From Chitiniphilus purpureus (GTDB taxonomy: Bacteria > Pseudomonadota > Gammaproteobacteria > Burkholderiales > Chitinibacteraceae), in contig NZ_CP106753.1 in the NCBI RefSeq assembly GCF_025642115.1, forward strand, positions 2,751,501 through 2,815,500: a DNA stretch of 64,000 nt, written 5' to 3'. This document shows, piece by piece, positions 37,502-46,632 of this stretch. The notes under the pieces are model-generated. The model ran no database searches and was not told the DNA's origin. It was given only the letters and a program-made list of their open reading frames with translations. Position 1 is the stretch's first letter; each line of letters starts with the position of its first letter. The position numbers and the translations under genes were made by a program.

Positions 37502-38275
37502 TTACTGGACCTTGGCCTTGTCGACCAGACCCTTGACGTAGTTCTGCACCTTCTGGCCCTGCAGCTCACGCTGCAGTTCCGGCTTCAGTTCCTCGTAGTT
37601 CGGGCCCTTGGCATCGCGCACGTCATCGAGCTTGATGATGTGGTAGCCGAACTGGCTCTTGACCGGCTCGGACAGCTTGCCCTTCTGCATCGCCTTGAGC
37701 GCATTGCCGAATTCAGGTACGAACGCGCTCGGATTGGACCAGCCCAGATCGCCGCCATTCTGCGCGCTGCCCTTGTCGATCGACTTCTCCTTGGCCAGGT
37801 CTTCGAACTTCTTGCCCTTCTTCAGCTCGGCCACGATGGTCTTGGCCTCGGCTTCTTCCTTCACCAGGATATGGCGCGCCTTGTATTCCTTGCCAGACAG
37901 GTTGACCTTGATCCGCTCGTATTCCTTCTTGAGCTCGGCCTCGGAGACCGGGTTGGTCTTGACGTACTCGTTGACCAGGGCACCAACCAGGATCTGCTGC
38001 CGCGCAAGCTCGAGGCGGGTCTGCACATCGCTGTTCTTTTCCAGGCCCTTCTTGGCCGCTTCCTGCACCAGCACTTCGTTGCGCACCAGTTCTTCCTTGA
38101 TGCGGGCACGCAGCTCCGGCGTATCCTTCTGGCCACGCTCGGCCACCTGCTTGACGAAGAAGTCCAGACGGCTGTCCGGGATGGCGACGCCATTGACAGT
38201 GGCGACTGCCGCAAACGCACCGGCAGCGGACAGGGCCAGCGTGACAGCAAGGGCAAGTTTCTTGGTTTGACGCAT
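37502..38275 (-). CDS. Periplasmic parvulin-type peptidyl-prolyl isomerase
   Basis: Encodes 257 residues. A signal peptide (about 1-22, ending AAGAFA) is followed by a SurA-N-like helical chaperone region and a parvulin domain (about 130-225) with KARHILVKEEAEA, NGGDLGWSNPSAFVPEF and FGYHIIKLDD. It would fold or shield outer-membrane and secreted proteins. It is the last gene after bolA; the start at 38275 gives a proper signal peptide, whereas the longer frame does not. Confidence 0.92.
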   Translation of the reverse strand: MRQTKKLALAVTLALSAAGAFAAVATVNGVAIPDSRLDFFVKQVAERGQKDTPELRARIKEELVRNEVLVQEAAKKGLEKNSDVQTRLELARQQILVGALVNEYVKTNPVSEAELKKEYERIKVNLSGKEYKARHILVKEEAEAKTIVAELKKGKKFEDLAKEKSIDKGSAQNGGDLGWSNPSAFVPEFGNALKAMQKGKLSEPVKSQFGYHIIKLDDVRDAKGPNYEELKPELQRELQGQKVQNYVKGLVDKAKVQ

Positions 38276-38322
38276 TATTGTTGGGTCCTTTCTTGGAAAA
38301 CCACGGAATCGTTGGCGGAAAA

Positions 38323-38586
38323 TCAAAACTCGTCCGGACTGAACGCCCGGATCTGCAAGGCATGGATGCGAGCCGGAATCAGGTCGGCCAACAGCCTATA
38401 CACCTGCCGGTGCCGCGCCAAGGCCGGTTGTCCGGCAAACGCCGCCGAAACGACCGTCAACTCGAAGTGCCCTCCCCCGGCCGCGGCACCGGCATGGCCG
38501 GCGTGCGCCGCGCTGTCGTCGTGCAACTCGAGCGCCTCGGGATTGAGGGACTGCAATCGGCGGCGGATCTCCTGGTCGACGTCCAT
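38323..38586 (-). CDS. BolA-family protein
   Basis: Encodes 87 residues with the BolA fold: helix, GGHFELTVVSAAFAGQPALA and a final ARIHALQIRAFSP. The His in HRQVYRLL and the HFEL strand fit. BolA proteins pair with monothiol glutaredoxins in iron-sulfur handling. The ATG at 38586 is preferred, but a GTG at 38601, five residues upstream, is possible. It follows yciI by 19 bases. Confidence 0.88.
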   Translation of the reverse strand: MDVDQEIRRRLQSLNPEALELHDDSAAHAGHAGAAAGGGHFELTVVSAAFAGQPALARHRQVYRLLADLIPARIHALQIRAFSPDEF

Positions 38587-38605
38587 CGTTGTGATGACCA
38601 CCTCG

Positions 38606-38908
38606 TTACGGCAATACGTACTTGAATGGCTTGACGCTCACCGCCTCGTACACACCCGATTGGCGATAAGGATCAGCCTCGGCCCACGCCTGCGCCGCCG
38701 ACAGTGAATCGAACTCGGCGACGATCAGACTCCCGGAAAACCCGGCCGGCCCGGGGTCCGGCGCATCCACCGCCGGAAACGGTCCGGCCAGGATCAGCCG
38801 GCCTTCGTGCTGCAGCGTCTGCAGCCTCGCCAGATGCGCCGGGCGCTGGGCCAGCCGCTCGGACAGACTGTCGGCGCGATCGGTTCCGATGATGGCGTAG
38901 AGCGGCAT
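38606..38908 (-). CDS. yciI: YciI-family protein
   Basis: Encodes 100 residues of the YciI-like dimeric ferredoxin-fold family: [20 protein letters not shown], then [17 protein letters not shown], with the conserved His-Asp pair. Biochemical role not established; related to dehalogenase-type enzymes. It starts three bases after yciB, so the two are cotranscribed. Confidence 0.92.
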   Translation of the reverse strand: MPLYAIIGTDRADSLSERLAQRPAHLARLQTLQHEGRLILAGPFPAVDAPDPGPAGFSGSLIVAEFDSLSAAQAWAEADPYRQSGVYEAVSVKPFKYVLP

Positions 38909-38911
38909 CGG

Positions 38912-39478
38912 TTATTTTTCCTCGACTGCGGCCGGGGATTCTGCCTCGCCATCCTGCAGATAGCGCGACAGCACGAGGCCCTGTCCGACCACGAACACCA
39001 AAGTCAGGCCCAGGGTGCCGAAGGTCTTGAAGTTGACCCATACCGTTTCGGAGAACGAAAACGCCACGAACAGGTTGAGCAGGCCCATCAGCACGAAGAA
39101 CGTGATCCATGCGAGCGTGACGCCGGTCCAGACCGGATCCGGCAGCGACATCTGGTTGCCCATCAGCGCGCGCAGCAGATCGCGCCCCTTGAACAGCTTG
39201 GCGCCGCCCAGGATCAGCGCAAACGCCCAGTACAGCGCCGTGGGCTTCCACAGGATGAAGGTCTTGTCGTGGAACAGCAGTGTGGCCCCGCCCAGCAGGG
39301 CGATCAGCAGGAAGCTGATCCAGAGCATGGGCTCGACCTTGCCCCAGCGCCACCAGGCGAAGAGGACCTGTGCAGCCGTGGCGATGATGGCGACCCCGGT
39401 GGCGACGAACAGATCGCCGGTCCCCAGATAGACGCCGAAGAAAATCAGAACCGGAAACAGATCGAAGAGAAACTTCAT
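38912..39478 (-). CDS. yciB: Inner-membrane septation protein A (YciB)
   Basis: Encodes 188 residues with five hydrophobic segments and the family opening MKFLFDLFPVLIFFGVY; DKTFILWKPTALYW is another landmark. YciB contributes to envelope integrity and septation. First gene of the yciB-yciI-bolA-ppiC block. Confidence 0.95.
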   Translation of the reverse strand: MKFLFDLFPVLIFFGVYLGTGDLFVATGVAIIATAAQVLFAWWRWGKVEPMLWISFLLIALLGGATLLFHDKTFILWKPTALYWAFALILGGAKLFKGRDLLRALMGNQMSLPDPVWTGVTLAWITFFVLMGLLNLFVAFSFSETVWVNFKTFGTLGLTLVFVVGQGLVLSRYLQDGEAESPAAVEEK

Positions 39479-39581
39479 GGGCGGGGGCTAGGCAAAGGAT
39501 GGCGCATTATGCAGCGCGGCCCGTTTCGATTACAAGGCGCTGCCTTGGTTCAAATTCCAGTTCCATTGATGCAAAAAAAAG

Positions 39582-39602
39582 GCCCCGTGCCTGGCACGGG
39601 GC
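39582..39602 (-). terminator. Intrinsic terminator upstream of yciB
   Basis: GCCCCGTG (39582-39589) pairs with CACGGGGC (39595-39602), followed in the minus direction by eight T. It lies downstream of the SRP RNA gene and would stop transcripts before yciB. Confidence 0.85.
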
Positions 39603-39731
39603 TCAATTACCACTGGAGATACACGAAGCATCAGCTTGCGAAATGAAGTCTGCGCCCCGGCTCTGTCTTCGTCCTTGATCGACATCAAGTTTGTTTTGCT
39701 GTTTTCAGAAATTACTGAAAGGCAAGACAGG

Positions 39732-39766
39732 CCATGAGCGCGTACAGCAGCACGGCGCGCTCATGG
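39732..39766 (-). terminator. Hairpin just downstream of the SRP RNA
   Basis: An 11-bp perfect stem, CCATGAGCGCG with CGCGCTCATGG, around 13 bases, starting about 18 bases past the likely RNA 3' end. The following minus-strand sequence has only a weak T-run (CTTTCAG), so it may be a terminator or a processing structure. Confidence 0.5.
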
Positions 39767-39784
39767 TCATGGAAATGGGGAAGG

Positions 39785-39880
39785 TGGCGAGCCTGACCCC
39801 CGGCACTGGCATCAAAGGCTGTGGCTGCTTCCTTCCGGACCTGACCAGGTTCACCCTCTAGCCATGCGGGGAGACCCGCC
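39785..39880 (-). ncRNA. ffs: Signal recognition particle RNA (4.5S type)
   Basis: On the minus strand the conserved apical part GGTCAGGTCCGGAAGGAAG is present, followed by CAGCC, the diagnostic core of bacterial small SRP RNA that binds Ffh. The flanks pair into a long hairpin: GGCGGGTC at the 5' end against GGCTCGCC at the 3' end. Length is about 96 bases, ends estimated from base pairing. With Ffh and FtsY it targets membrane proteins to the translocon. Confidence 0.95.
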
Positions 39881-39927
39881 ATGGAGACCGGCACTATACC
39901 ATGCGATCCGTGCTGCGGCTACGCGGG

Positions 39928-40905
39928 TCAGCGGTCATCGGCCAGCACGGATTCGAAACGGTCGCGCATCCGGGCCAGAGCGCCGCCCTCGCCCAGGACC
40001 CCGTGCAATTTGACGAGCGCCGCCTCGGACGTCATCTCCGCACCATTCCAGACCCCCGCGGCCACCAACGGCCCGCTGCTGGCGTACTGTCCCATCGTGA
40101 CCCCGCCACGCAGGCATTGGGTGCAATTGACCACCGGTACCTCCTGGGCCAGTTCTGACAGCGCGGCCAGCAGGTCCGGATGGTCAGGTACGTTGCCACT
40201 GCCGTAGGTTTCGAGCACCAACGCATCGCAGCCGCCGCGCATCAATTGCCGGCCCAACCAATGCGCGCTGAAGCCTGGAGCCAGTCTGCACAGCACCACG
40301 CGCTTGTCGGGCGCCAGGATCAATGCCCGCGGCGGCACGGCAGGCGGCAGCAGCCTATGGTGCGCCAGTATCCAGCGCTCGCCGTCGAACCGGCCCAATG
40401 GTGCCACGGCAGGGGTGGCGAAGGCCTCCTGACCCTGGCTGTCAAGCTTGCGTACCCGGGTGGCGCGCCATAGCCGCCCCGCAAACACCACACCGACCTC
40501 CCGGAACGCCGGCTCATTCACCAAGGCCAATGCAGTCGCCACATTGCCGGGTGCATCGCTGCCAGCGGCATCCCAGGGCTGCATTGCCCCGGTCAATACC
40601 ACCGGGATCGTGCTGTCACATAGTTGATAGGCCAGTGCCGCGGCGGTCCAGGCCAGTGTATCGGTCCCATGCAGTACCACGACGCCGCGGTAGGTGCTGG
40701 CACGCAGCCGGATATCCTCGGCAAGACGCACCCAATGCACCGGTGTCATGCTGCTCGAATCGAGCAGCGGCACGTACTCCAGCACATCGCACTCAGGATG
40801 GCGCGCCATCAGCTGCTGTGTCAGCCACCCGCTTGCCGGGGCAAGGCCGCCTGCCGCCGCACGCATCCCAATGGTGCCGCCGACGTAAATGATGAGATTG
40901 CGCAT
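39928..40905 (-). CDS. L-asparaginase (type I-like)
   Basis: Encodes 325 residues. Both catalytic threonine motifs are visible: YVGGTIGM near the N-terminus and [13 protein letters not shown] near residue 77. [19 protein letters not shown] is the next landmark. No signal peptide, so cytoplasmic, converting asparagine to aspartate and ammonia. Divergent from smpB, 64 bases apart. Confidence 0.93.
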   Translation of the reverse strand: MRNLIIYVGGTIGMRAAAGGLAPASGWLTQQLMARHPECDVLEYVPLLDSSSMTPVHWVRLAEDIRLRASTYRGVVVLHGTDTLAWTAAALAYQLCDSTIPVVLTGAMQPWDAAGSDAPGNVATALALVNEPAFREVGVVFAGRLWRATRVRKLDSQGQEAFATPAVAPLGRFDGERWILAHHRLLPPAVPPRALILAPDKRVVLCRLAPGFSAHWLGRQLMRGGCDALVLETYGSGNVPDHPDLLAALSELAQEVPVVNCTQCLRGGVTMGQYASSGPLVAAGVWNGAEMTSEAALVKLHGVLGEGGALARMRDRFESVLADDR

Positions 40906-40969
40906 GCTTGGCCTCGTGCGTCAGGTTGTGCCTTGGTTACAATCGCGGTTTATTTGCAATCGCTCCACC

Positions 40970-41425
40970 ATGACCATCGTCGACAACCGCAAGGCCTTCC
41001 ACGACTATTTCATCGAGGACCGGTTCGAAGCCGGATTGATGCTGCAAGGCTGGGAAGTGAAATCGATCCGCGCCGGGCGCGTGCAGTTGAAGGAATCCTA
41101 CGTCAGCTACGCGAACGGGGATTTCTGGCTGCTTGGGGCCCATATCTCGCCGCTGACCACTGCGTCGACCCATATTACGACCGACCCGGTACGCCCGCGC
41201 AAACTGCTGCTGCACCGGCGCGAGATCGAACGGCTGTCCGGCCTGGTGGCACGCGCCGGCTACACTGTCGCCGCCCTCAACATGCATTACACCCGCGGTC
41301 GGATCAAGCTCGAGATCGGTTTGGCCAAGGGCAAGAAGCAGCATGACAAGCGCAACAGCGAAAAAGAGCGTGAATGGCAGCGCGAGAAGCAACGGCTGGT
41401 ACGCAACGACAGCAAGCGCGGTTGA
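40970..41425 (+). CDS. smpB: SsrA-binding protein SmpB
   Basis: Encodes 151 residues. [38 protein letters not shown] and the basic tail [19 protein letters not shown] are typical of SmpB, which delivers tmRNA to stalled ribosomes. The start at 40970 matches the family's N-terminus; the longer frame begins inside the promoter region of the divergent gene. The ssrA gene is not in this window. Confidence 0.97.
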   Translation: MTIVDNRKAFHDYFIEDRFEAGLMLQGWEVKSIRAGRVQLKESYVSYANGDFWLLGAHISPLTTASTHITTDPVRPRKLLLHRREIERLSGLVARAGYTVAALNMHYTRGRIKLEIGLAKGKKQHDKRNSEKEREWQREKQRLVRNDSKRG

Positions 41426-41446
41426 GCCGTGTCGCAAGGCGCATCG

Positions 41447-42067
41447 TCAAGCCTGACCGCCATCCTTGCCGGGCGTGCCGATCTGTCCTTCCCGCCCGTT
41501 CAGCAGGTTGCGGATATTGCGATGATGCCGGGCGATCAATAAGGCGCTGAGTGCGAGACTGACGTAGAAGTACTCGCGGTGTGGCGCCAGCCAGAACATC
41601 AGCAGGGGCGCCAGCACGGCAGCAATCAGCGCAGCCAGTGAGGAAATCCTCAACCCCTTGGCGACGATCAGCCATACCAGCAGCGTGGCCACCCCGACCC
41701 GCCAATCCAGTGCCAGCAACACACCGGCTGCGGTGGCCACGCCTTTGCCCCCCTGAAAACGGAAGAACACCGGCCACAGGTGCCCGACAAACACGGCCAG
41801 GGCGACGCAGGCGATATCGCGCGGCATGAGGCCCAGACGTGTACCCAAGGCCAGCGCCAGAAACACGGCCAGCCATCCCTTGGCCGCATCACCCGCCAGC
41901 GTGAGCGCCGCGGCCTTCCTGTTGCCGGTGCGCAGCACATTGGTCGCCCCCGGATTGCCCGAACCATAGGAACGCGGATCGGCCAGCCCCATCGCCTTCG
42001 ACACGATCACGGCAAACGAAAGGGAGCCGATCAGATAAGCAATCAACACTGCAATTAACGGTGTCAT
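41447..42067 (-). CDS. plsY: Acyl-phosphate glycerol-3-phosphate acyltransferase PlsY
   Basis: Encodes 206 residues, a polytopic membrane enzyme with the PlsY motifs [14 protein letters not shown] (near 30), the conserved GDAAKGW region and [12 protein letters not shown]. It makes lysophosphatidate, the first step of phospholipid synthesis. ATG at 42067 gives the standard N-terminus; ATG at 42109 would add 14 residues. Convergent with smpB and divergent from folB. Confidence 0.95.
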   Translation of the reverse strand: MTPLIAVLIAYLIGSLSFAVIVSKAMGLADPRSYGSGNPGATNVLRTGNRKAAALTLAGDAAKGWLAVFLALALGTRLGLMPRDIACVALAVFVGHLWPVFFRFQGGKGVATAAGVLLALDWRVGVATLLVWLIVAKGLRISSLAALIAAVLAPLLMFWLAPHREYFYVSLALSALLIARHHRNIRNLLNGREGQIGTPGKDGGQA

Positions 42068-42154
42068 CAGGAAATCCACTACAATCGAGCGCTCGGCATT
42101 GTAAGTCATCCGGCGCGCACGACGTCAAACCGTCCACCGCCTGTCGGCAAATCC

Positions 42155-42511
42155 ATGGATATTATCTTCTTGCAGGGCGTGCGCGCCCGGACACTGATCG
42201 GGTGCTATGACTGGGAGCGCGTCGCGCCCCAGGTGGTGGAACTCGATCTGGAAATCGCGCTGCCCTCCACCCGGGCATGCCACACCGACAACCTGAACGA
42301 CACCATCAATTACGACCAGCTCGTCACCCATCTGCGCAAGGAGCTCGAAGCGCAGCACTTCTTGCTGCTGGAGGCATTGGCGGACCATATCGCCAAGGTG
42401 ATCCGCGAGCAGTTCTGCGCGCCTTGGACCCGGGTTTCGGTCATCAAGCCGGGAATTCTGCACGAGGTGACACGCGTCGGCGTCACGGTGGAACGAGGCC
42501 AACGCAGCTAG
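42155..42511 (+). CDS. folB: Dihydroneopterin aldolase FolB
   Basis: Encodes 118 residues, normal for FolB. Landmarks are IIFLQGVRARTLIGCYDWER, NYDQLVTHLRKELEAQ, FLLLEALADHIAKVI and the active-site Lys in VIKPGIL. It forms 6-hydroxymethyldihydropterin in folate synthesis. Divergent from plsY, a widespread arrangement in beta- and gammaproteobacteria. Confidence 0.95.
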   Translation: MDIIFLQGVRARTLIGCYDWERVAPQVVELDLEIALPSTRACHTDNLNDTINYDQLVTHLRKELEAQHFLLLEALADHIAKVIREQFCAPWTRVSVIKPGILHEVTRVGVTVERGQRS

Positions 42512-42649
42512 CCACGATTGTGCCCGCCTTGGCGCATGACGGCCCGCTTTCAGCTATCTTGTAAACCGGGCCGCGTTTCCCCACCTTCGAAACTCCGGCA
42601 TATTCCTTCACACTAAAGTTCTTCCTTGATCTGATTCTGATCGTGCCGC

Positions 42650-43318
42650 ATGGATTTATTGCGTACACCTCATCTGCTGCTTTTTTGCCTGGGCTTGCAC
42701 GGTAGTGCACTGGCCGCTCAGGGCGAGGCCTCCAGTCCTGGCTCGGCAGTGGGCAACCTGCCCTGGGCATGGCTCGTCCTGTTGGGCGGACTGACGCTGG
42801 GCGGCCTGTTCTACCTGCGCCGCAGCGAGCGGCCGGTGGTCGACCCCTACCCGGAAACCCGCCCCATGCCCGGTTGGCAACTTGATAACGACGTCGAGCC
42901 ACAGCGCTTCTATCACGTCAGCAATCAGATCGATGCCACCCTTGCCCACTCGGGCCGCCTGCCCGACGGCACCGAAATCGCAGCCTTTTTGCGCCACGCC
43001 AAATCCACATTCGTCCATATCCGCGAACAGGATGATCCGGCGAAGCTGGAGGTACTGCGCAAGTATGTGACTGCCGAGGTCTTCAACGATCTGGTCCGCC
43101 CGGAGGGCGCGCGCGGGGAGCGCGCCGCTTTTCCTGAATTGCATATCGAACTTGCGCAGCTTGCACATGAAAGTGATGTGCTGACGGCCCATGTGCGCTT
43201 CTACGGCAAGCTGGTGGCGGGGTCCAATTCCGTGCCTTTCCAGGAGACATGGCGTTTTGCCAAGCAGCACGACGGCAACAAGCGTTGGCTGCTCCGGTCG
43301 ATGGGCGAGCGCAGCTGA
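42650..43318 (+). CDS. Tim44-like domain membrane protein
   Basis: Encodes 222 residues. An N-terminal hydrophobic stretch (signal or anchor, about 6-22), a second helix (about 38-55, WAWLVLLGGLTLGGLFYL) and a C-terminal Tim44-like domain (about 95-220) with FLRHAKSTFVHIREQDDPAK and a YVTAEVFNDL motif. The bacterial relatives have no firm function. It is followed by a lipoprotein gene 110 bases downstream. Confidence 0.83.
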   Translation: MDLLRTPHLLLFCLGLHGSALAAQGEASSPGSAVGNLPWAWLVLLGGLTLGGLFYLRRSERPVVDPYPETRPMPGWQLDNDVEPQRFYHVSNQIDATLAHSGRLPDGTEIAAFLRHAKSTFVHIREQDDPAKLEVLRKYVTAEVFNDLVRPEGARGERAAFPELHIELAQLAHESDVLTAHVRFYGKLVAGSNSVPFQETWRFAKQHDGNKRWLLRSMGERS

Positions 43319-43428
43319 GCCGGGCTCTTGCACGATGCCCCGCCTTTGACGGCGTGCGGACCGGTTCCGTCCGGGAATCGATTCTCCTACAATCCGGAAA
43401 ATCTGCCACCCGATCCAGCCGCCCTAAA

Positions 43429-43767
43429 ATGCGTCTTTCTGCACCGATCTGCCTGTCACTGGTCCTGAGCCTGCTGGCCGGGTGCGACCAGATCAACAAT
43501 GCGTTGAACCAGCAGACCGAGAACGGGCAGGCGATCGGCGCGGGTTGTCGCCAGAGCGGCCGCGCGCTTGAAGACTGCTACCAACGCAATCCCCGGGTCT
43601 CGAAGGCGGACATCTTCGCCGGCTGGAAGCAGATGAACGAGTACATGCAAGCCAAGAAGCTCGATATCATCCCGCCACCGCCGGACCCGACCCCAGCGCC
43701 CCGCCATGCAGCGCCCGCAGCCAGTGCGGCGGCCTCGGCGCCCGCTTCCGAATCCAGCAATCACTGA
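43429..43767 (+). CDS. Small lipoprotein of unknown function
   Basis: Encodes 112 residues. MRLSAPICLSLVLSLLAGC is a lipoprotein signal with Cys19 lipidated. A short helical region with two cysteines (AGCRQSGRALEDCYQ) is followed by a Pro-Ala-rich tail, which is probably disordered. No family recognised. ATG at 43429 lies just after the predicted promoter region and has no strong ribosome site. Confidence 0.72.
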   Translation: MRLSAPICLSLVLSLLAGCDQINNALNQQTENGQAIGAGCRQSGRALEDCYQRNPRVSKADIFAGWKQMNEYMQAKKLDIIPPPPDPTPAPRHAAPAASAAASAPASESSNH

Positions 43768-43790
43768 AAAAAGCCACCGGAGAAATATCC

Positions 43791-44456
43791 ATGGACCTGA
43801 CAGTCCGCGCCTTCCTTGGAGAAATTGCGATCTTCGAGGGGTTTTCCGACGCAGACCTCGAAGTCGTCATGCAAGCCGCGGTCAAACGGCAATTGCCCAA
43901 GGGCAGCTTCCTGTTCCGGGAGGGTGATCCGGCCGAAGCGATGTATGTCCAGATGGAAGGACGCACCCGCTCCTTCACCAGCGACAACCAGGGCAAGGAA
44001 TTCGTGTTCCAGATCGGGGAACCCGGCGATGTATACGGCGAGATCTCGATGATCGACGACGAACCGCGCGGCTGGTCGGTGCAGGTGGAGGAGGACTCCA
44101 CCTTCATCATGTTCAGCAAACAGGATTTCCGTACGGCGCTCGAAGCTTATCCCCAGCTCAAGGACAAGCTGATCCTCAACCTGGCCCGCATGGTCCGCCG
44201 GCTGTCGCTGACGATGAAGAACCTGGCGCTGCTGGACGTCTACGGCCGGGTCAGGGCCTTGTTTGAAGAGATGGCGTCGGAGTTCGAGGATCACTGGATG
44301 ATCCACGAACCGTTGACCCAGCAGGCGATCGCCGATCGCGTCGGCTCCTCGCGCGAGATGATCGCGCGCATCCTCAAGGAGCTGGTGTTCGGTGGCTATG
44401 TGAAGCTGGAAAACAAGCGCATCATCATCCTGCAAAAGCTGCCCGAGCGCTTCTGA
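43791..44456 (+). CDS. Crp/Fnr-family transcriptional regulator
   Basis: Encodes 221 residues. A cyclic-nucleotide-binding fold (about 10-125) includes GEISMIDDEPRGWSV at the position of the cAMP pocket, with Glu and Arg kept but the following residues differing from E. coli Crp, so the ligand is uncertain. No FNR-type cysteine cluster is present. The HTH reads LTQQAIADRVGSSREMIARI, close to the Crp recognition helix, so Crp-like sites are probable. A GGAG ribosome site precedes it. Confidence 0.92.
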   Translation: MDLTVRAFLGEIAIFEGFSDADLEVVMQAAVKRQLPKGSFLFREGDPAEAMYVQMEGRTRSFTSDNQGKEFVFQIGEPGDVYGEISMIDDEPRGWSVQVEEDSTFIMFSKQDFRTALEAYPQLKDKLILNLARMVRRLSLTMKNLALLDVYGRVRALFEEMASEFEDHWMIHEPLTQQAIADRVGSSREMIARILKELVFGGYVKLENKRIIILQKLPERF

Positions 44457-44533
44457 GCCTCATCCGCCGGCACCGGCCCCGCCGCAGGGAGTGCCGGCGG
44501 TATAATCCGGGTTTTGCAGGTGCACCCATCGTG

Positions 44534-45502
44534 ATGACCGAAACGGCGCTCGCGCTCGACCGTCTCCGTGCCGGAGAACTGGTCGCCATTCCCACCGAAA
44601 CGGTATATGGCCTGGCGGCCGACGCCGCCAACCCTCAGGCGATCGCCAAGATCTTTGCGCTGAAGGGTCGGCCGGCCGACCATCCGGTGATCGTGCATAT
44701 CGCCGGCAGCGCCCAGCTCGCGGACTGGGCAACCGACATCCCGGCGCATGCCTGGCGCCTGGCCGAAGCCTTCTGGCCAGGGCCGCTCACGCTCATCCTG
44801 CGGCGCCAACCCCAGGTTCCCGATGCAGTCACCGGCGGTCAGGACACCGTCGGCCTGCGCGCGCCGGCGCATCCGGTCACCCAGACCCTGCTGCGCCAGT
44901 TCGGCGGCGGCCTGGCGGCACCGTCCGCCAACCGTTTCGGCCATGTCAGCCCCACCACGGCGCAGCATGTGCGGGACGAGTTCGGCAGCCAGTGCCCGCT
45001 GGTGCTCGACGGCGGCCAGTGCGAGGTCGGTGTCGAATCGACCATCATCGCCCTGCTCGATGGCCCCCCCAAGCTGCTGCGCCCTGGCGGTGTGCTGCGG
45101 GAGCAGATCGAGGATCTGCTGGGCGTGCGCCTTGAACATCATCGCCACAGCCAGAGTGCCAAGTTGCGGGTATCAGGATTGCTCGACAGCCATTACGCGC
45201 CCCGCACCCCGTTGATTTCCGGCCCGATGCATAGCGTGCGCACGCTGGCGGCGGCCGCCGCGGCAGCAGGTCAGCGCGTTGCCGTACTCACGTTGCAGGG
45301 CAGCGAAGGCTACCCTGCCTCGATCCTGCTGCACCCCATGCCGGGCGACCCCGTACTGTATGCACACCTGATTTATGACGCCTTGCGTCAGCTTGATTCC
45401 CTTGGATTCGACACGCTCTACCTGGAGTGTCCGCCCGATTCCGCCGGATGGCTGGCAGTGAACGACCGTCTGTACAGGGCCAGTCATCAACGTATTGTTT
45501 AA
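44534..45502 (+). CDS. L-threonylcarbamoyladenylate synthase (Sua5 type)
   Basis: Encodes 322 residues: a YrdC/TsaC domain (about 8-190) with AIPTETVYGLAADA, KGRPADHPVIVHI and APSANRFGHVSPTTA, followed by a Sua5 C-terminal domain joined by SGLLDSHYAPRTPL. The enzyme makes threonylcarbamoyl-AMP for the t6A37 modification of tRNAs. The start could be the GTG at 44531 one codon before. Confidence 0.95.
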   Translation: MTETALALDRLRAGELVAIPTETVYGLAADAANPQAIAKIFALKGRPADHPVIVHIAGSAQLADWATDIPAHAWRLAEAFWPGPLTLILRRQPQVPDAVTGGQDTVGLRAPAHPVTQTLLRQFGGGLAAPSANRFGHVSPTTAQHVRDEFGSQCPLVLDGGQCEVGVESTIIALLDGPPKLLRPGGVLREQIEDLLGVRLEHHRHSQSAKLRVSGLLDSHYAPRTPLISGPMHSVRTLAAAAAAAGQRVAVLTLQGSEGYPASILLHPMPGDPVLYAHLIYDALRQLDSLGFDTLYLECPPDSAGWLAVNDRLYRASHQRIV

Positions 45503-45642
45503 CCGCCTATCCTATACAGGCATGCGTGCGTCAGCAGATGACCGTGCAGCCAGGGCGCGCAAAATCAAGGCCTTGTCGACAGTAAGGGAAGCCCATAAGA
45601 TATTGGTCAGAAAAAAACTGACAACGACATCGGAGGGTGGAA

Positions 45643-46104
45643 ATGCGTAATCGTCTTGCCCGCAGTGACACCGGCTTCACGCTCATCGAACTGATGATCA
45701 CGGTCGCCATCCTTGGCATCCTCGCCGCCATCGCGGTACCCAGCTATCAGAATTACGTGCTCAAATCCCGTCGCGCGGACGCGCAGACAACCATGCAGCG
45801 GATTGCCCAGGCCGAGGAAAAATGGCGTGCCAACAATCCTGCCTACACCAACGATTTCGCCAACCTGGGCCTGACTGCCACAAGCGCCACCACGCTGACC
45901 TCCGAAAGCCAGCATTACAATCTGACGATCCACGCGGAAGACTGCTCGGCAGCATTGGCCAGTGCCAGCTCCAAAGGCACGGCGTATTGCATCAAGGCGG
46001 CAGCCCAGGGTCGTCAGCTCAAGGATTCCGGCTGCACCTCGCTGACCTTGACCATCAAGAACGGGAATACCACGCCCCAGCCGGCTGCATGTTGGAGCAA
46101 ATAA
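45643..46104 (+). CDS. Type IV major-type pilin (PilE-like)
   Basis: Encodes 153 residues. The prepilin leader ends in DTG with processed Phe, then [20 protein letters not shown]: class IVa, with Glu5. Two cysteine pairs occur in the C-terminal half. ATG at 45643 has GGAGGG five bases upstream. It heads the pilin cluster; the next gene begins immediately after its stop. Members of this group include PilE-type minor pilins of other betaproteobacteria, so major or minor status is open. Confidence 0.9.
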   Translation: MRNRLARSDTGFTLIELMITVAILGILAAIAVPSYQNYVLKSRRADAQTTMQRIAQAEEKWRANNPAYTNDFANLGLTATSATTLTSESQHYNLTIHAEDCSAALASASSKGTAYCIKAAAQGRQLKDSGCTSLTLTIKNGNTTPQPAACWSK

Positions 46105-46632
46105 ATGGTTGTTCCCAGTTACCGGAATAGAGGCTTCACGCTCGTTGAAGCGCTGTTGGTGGTCGCGATCCTGGGGATTATCGCAGCCATCGCCCTGCCT
46201 TCATTCGCCGATCTGATGGACCGGAAGCGGGTCGAATCCGCCGCCGTCGAATTCAAAAGCCTGGTCTCGTTTGCCAAGAGCGAATCCATCAAGCGCAATG
46301 CCGATGTATTCATTCTGGCGACCACCACCGGCAGCTGGGTGATACGGGCCAGCAGCGCCGCAAGTTGCTCCGCTGGCGCAGCGTGCGACCTGCGTTCGAT
46401 GACACCCACCCAGCACCCCAAAATCACCCTCGCCATCAGCACAGGACTCGACGGCACGGCTTTCAGTGCAATAAGGATGCTGCCCGCGTTTGCCGGCGGC
46501 GTCACCGCCACGCAGACCGCGACGTTCGGGAAAAGTCCGTATCAATTGTCGGTGCAGATCACCGCCGCCGGTATCACCCGCATCTGCGTGCCAACCGGTC
46601 AACCTGCGCTCGGGGGATATCCGACATGTTGA
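46105..46632 (+). CDS. Minor pilin FimT/GspH-like
   Basis: Encodes 175 residues. Prepilin motif RGFTLVEALLVVAILGIIAA, then the GspH/FimT region with RVESAAVEFKSLVSFAKSES. Such minor pilins prime pilus assembly, and some FimT proteins bind DNA. The ATG directly follows the pilE stop, and the end overlaps pilW by seven bases, so translation is coupled. Confidence 0.9.
   Translation: MVVPSYRNRGFTLVEALLVVAILGIIAAIALPSFADLMDRKRVESAAVEFKSLVSFAKSESIKRNADVFILATTTGSWVIRASSAASCSAGAACDLRSMTPTQHPKITLAISTGLDGTAFSAIRMLPAFAGGVTATQTATFGKSPYQLSVQITAAGITRICVPTGQPALGGYPTC

Noticed and set aside
39712..39894. 60-codon frame on the minus strand
   Set aside because: It covers the SRP RNA gene, whose conserved core explains the sequence.
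45606..45622. Small palindrome GTCAG-A7-CTGAC before the pilE-like gene, considered as a terminator
   Set aside because: A five-base stem with an A-rich loop and no T-tract is too weak; it lies in the leader of the pilin gene.
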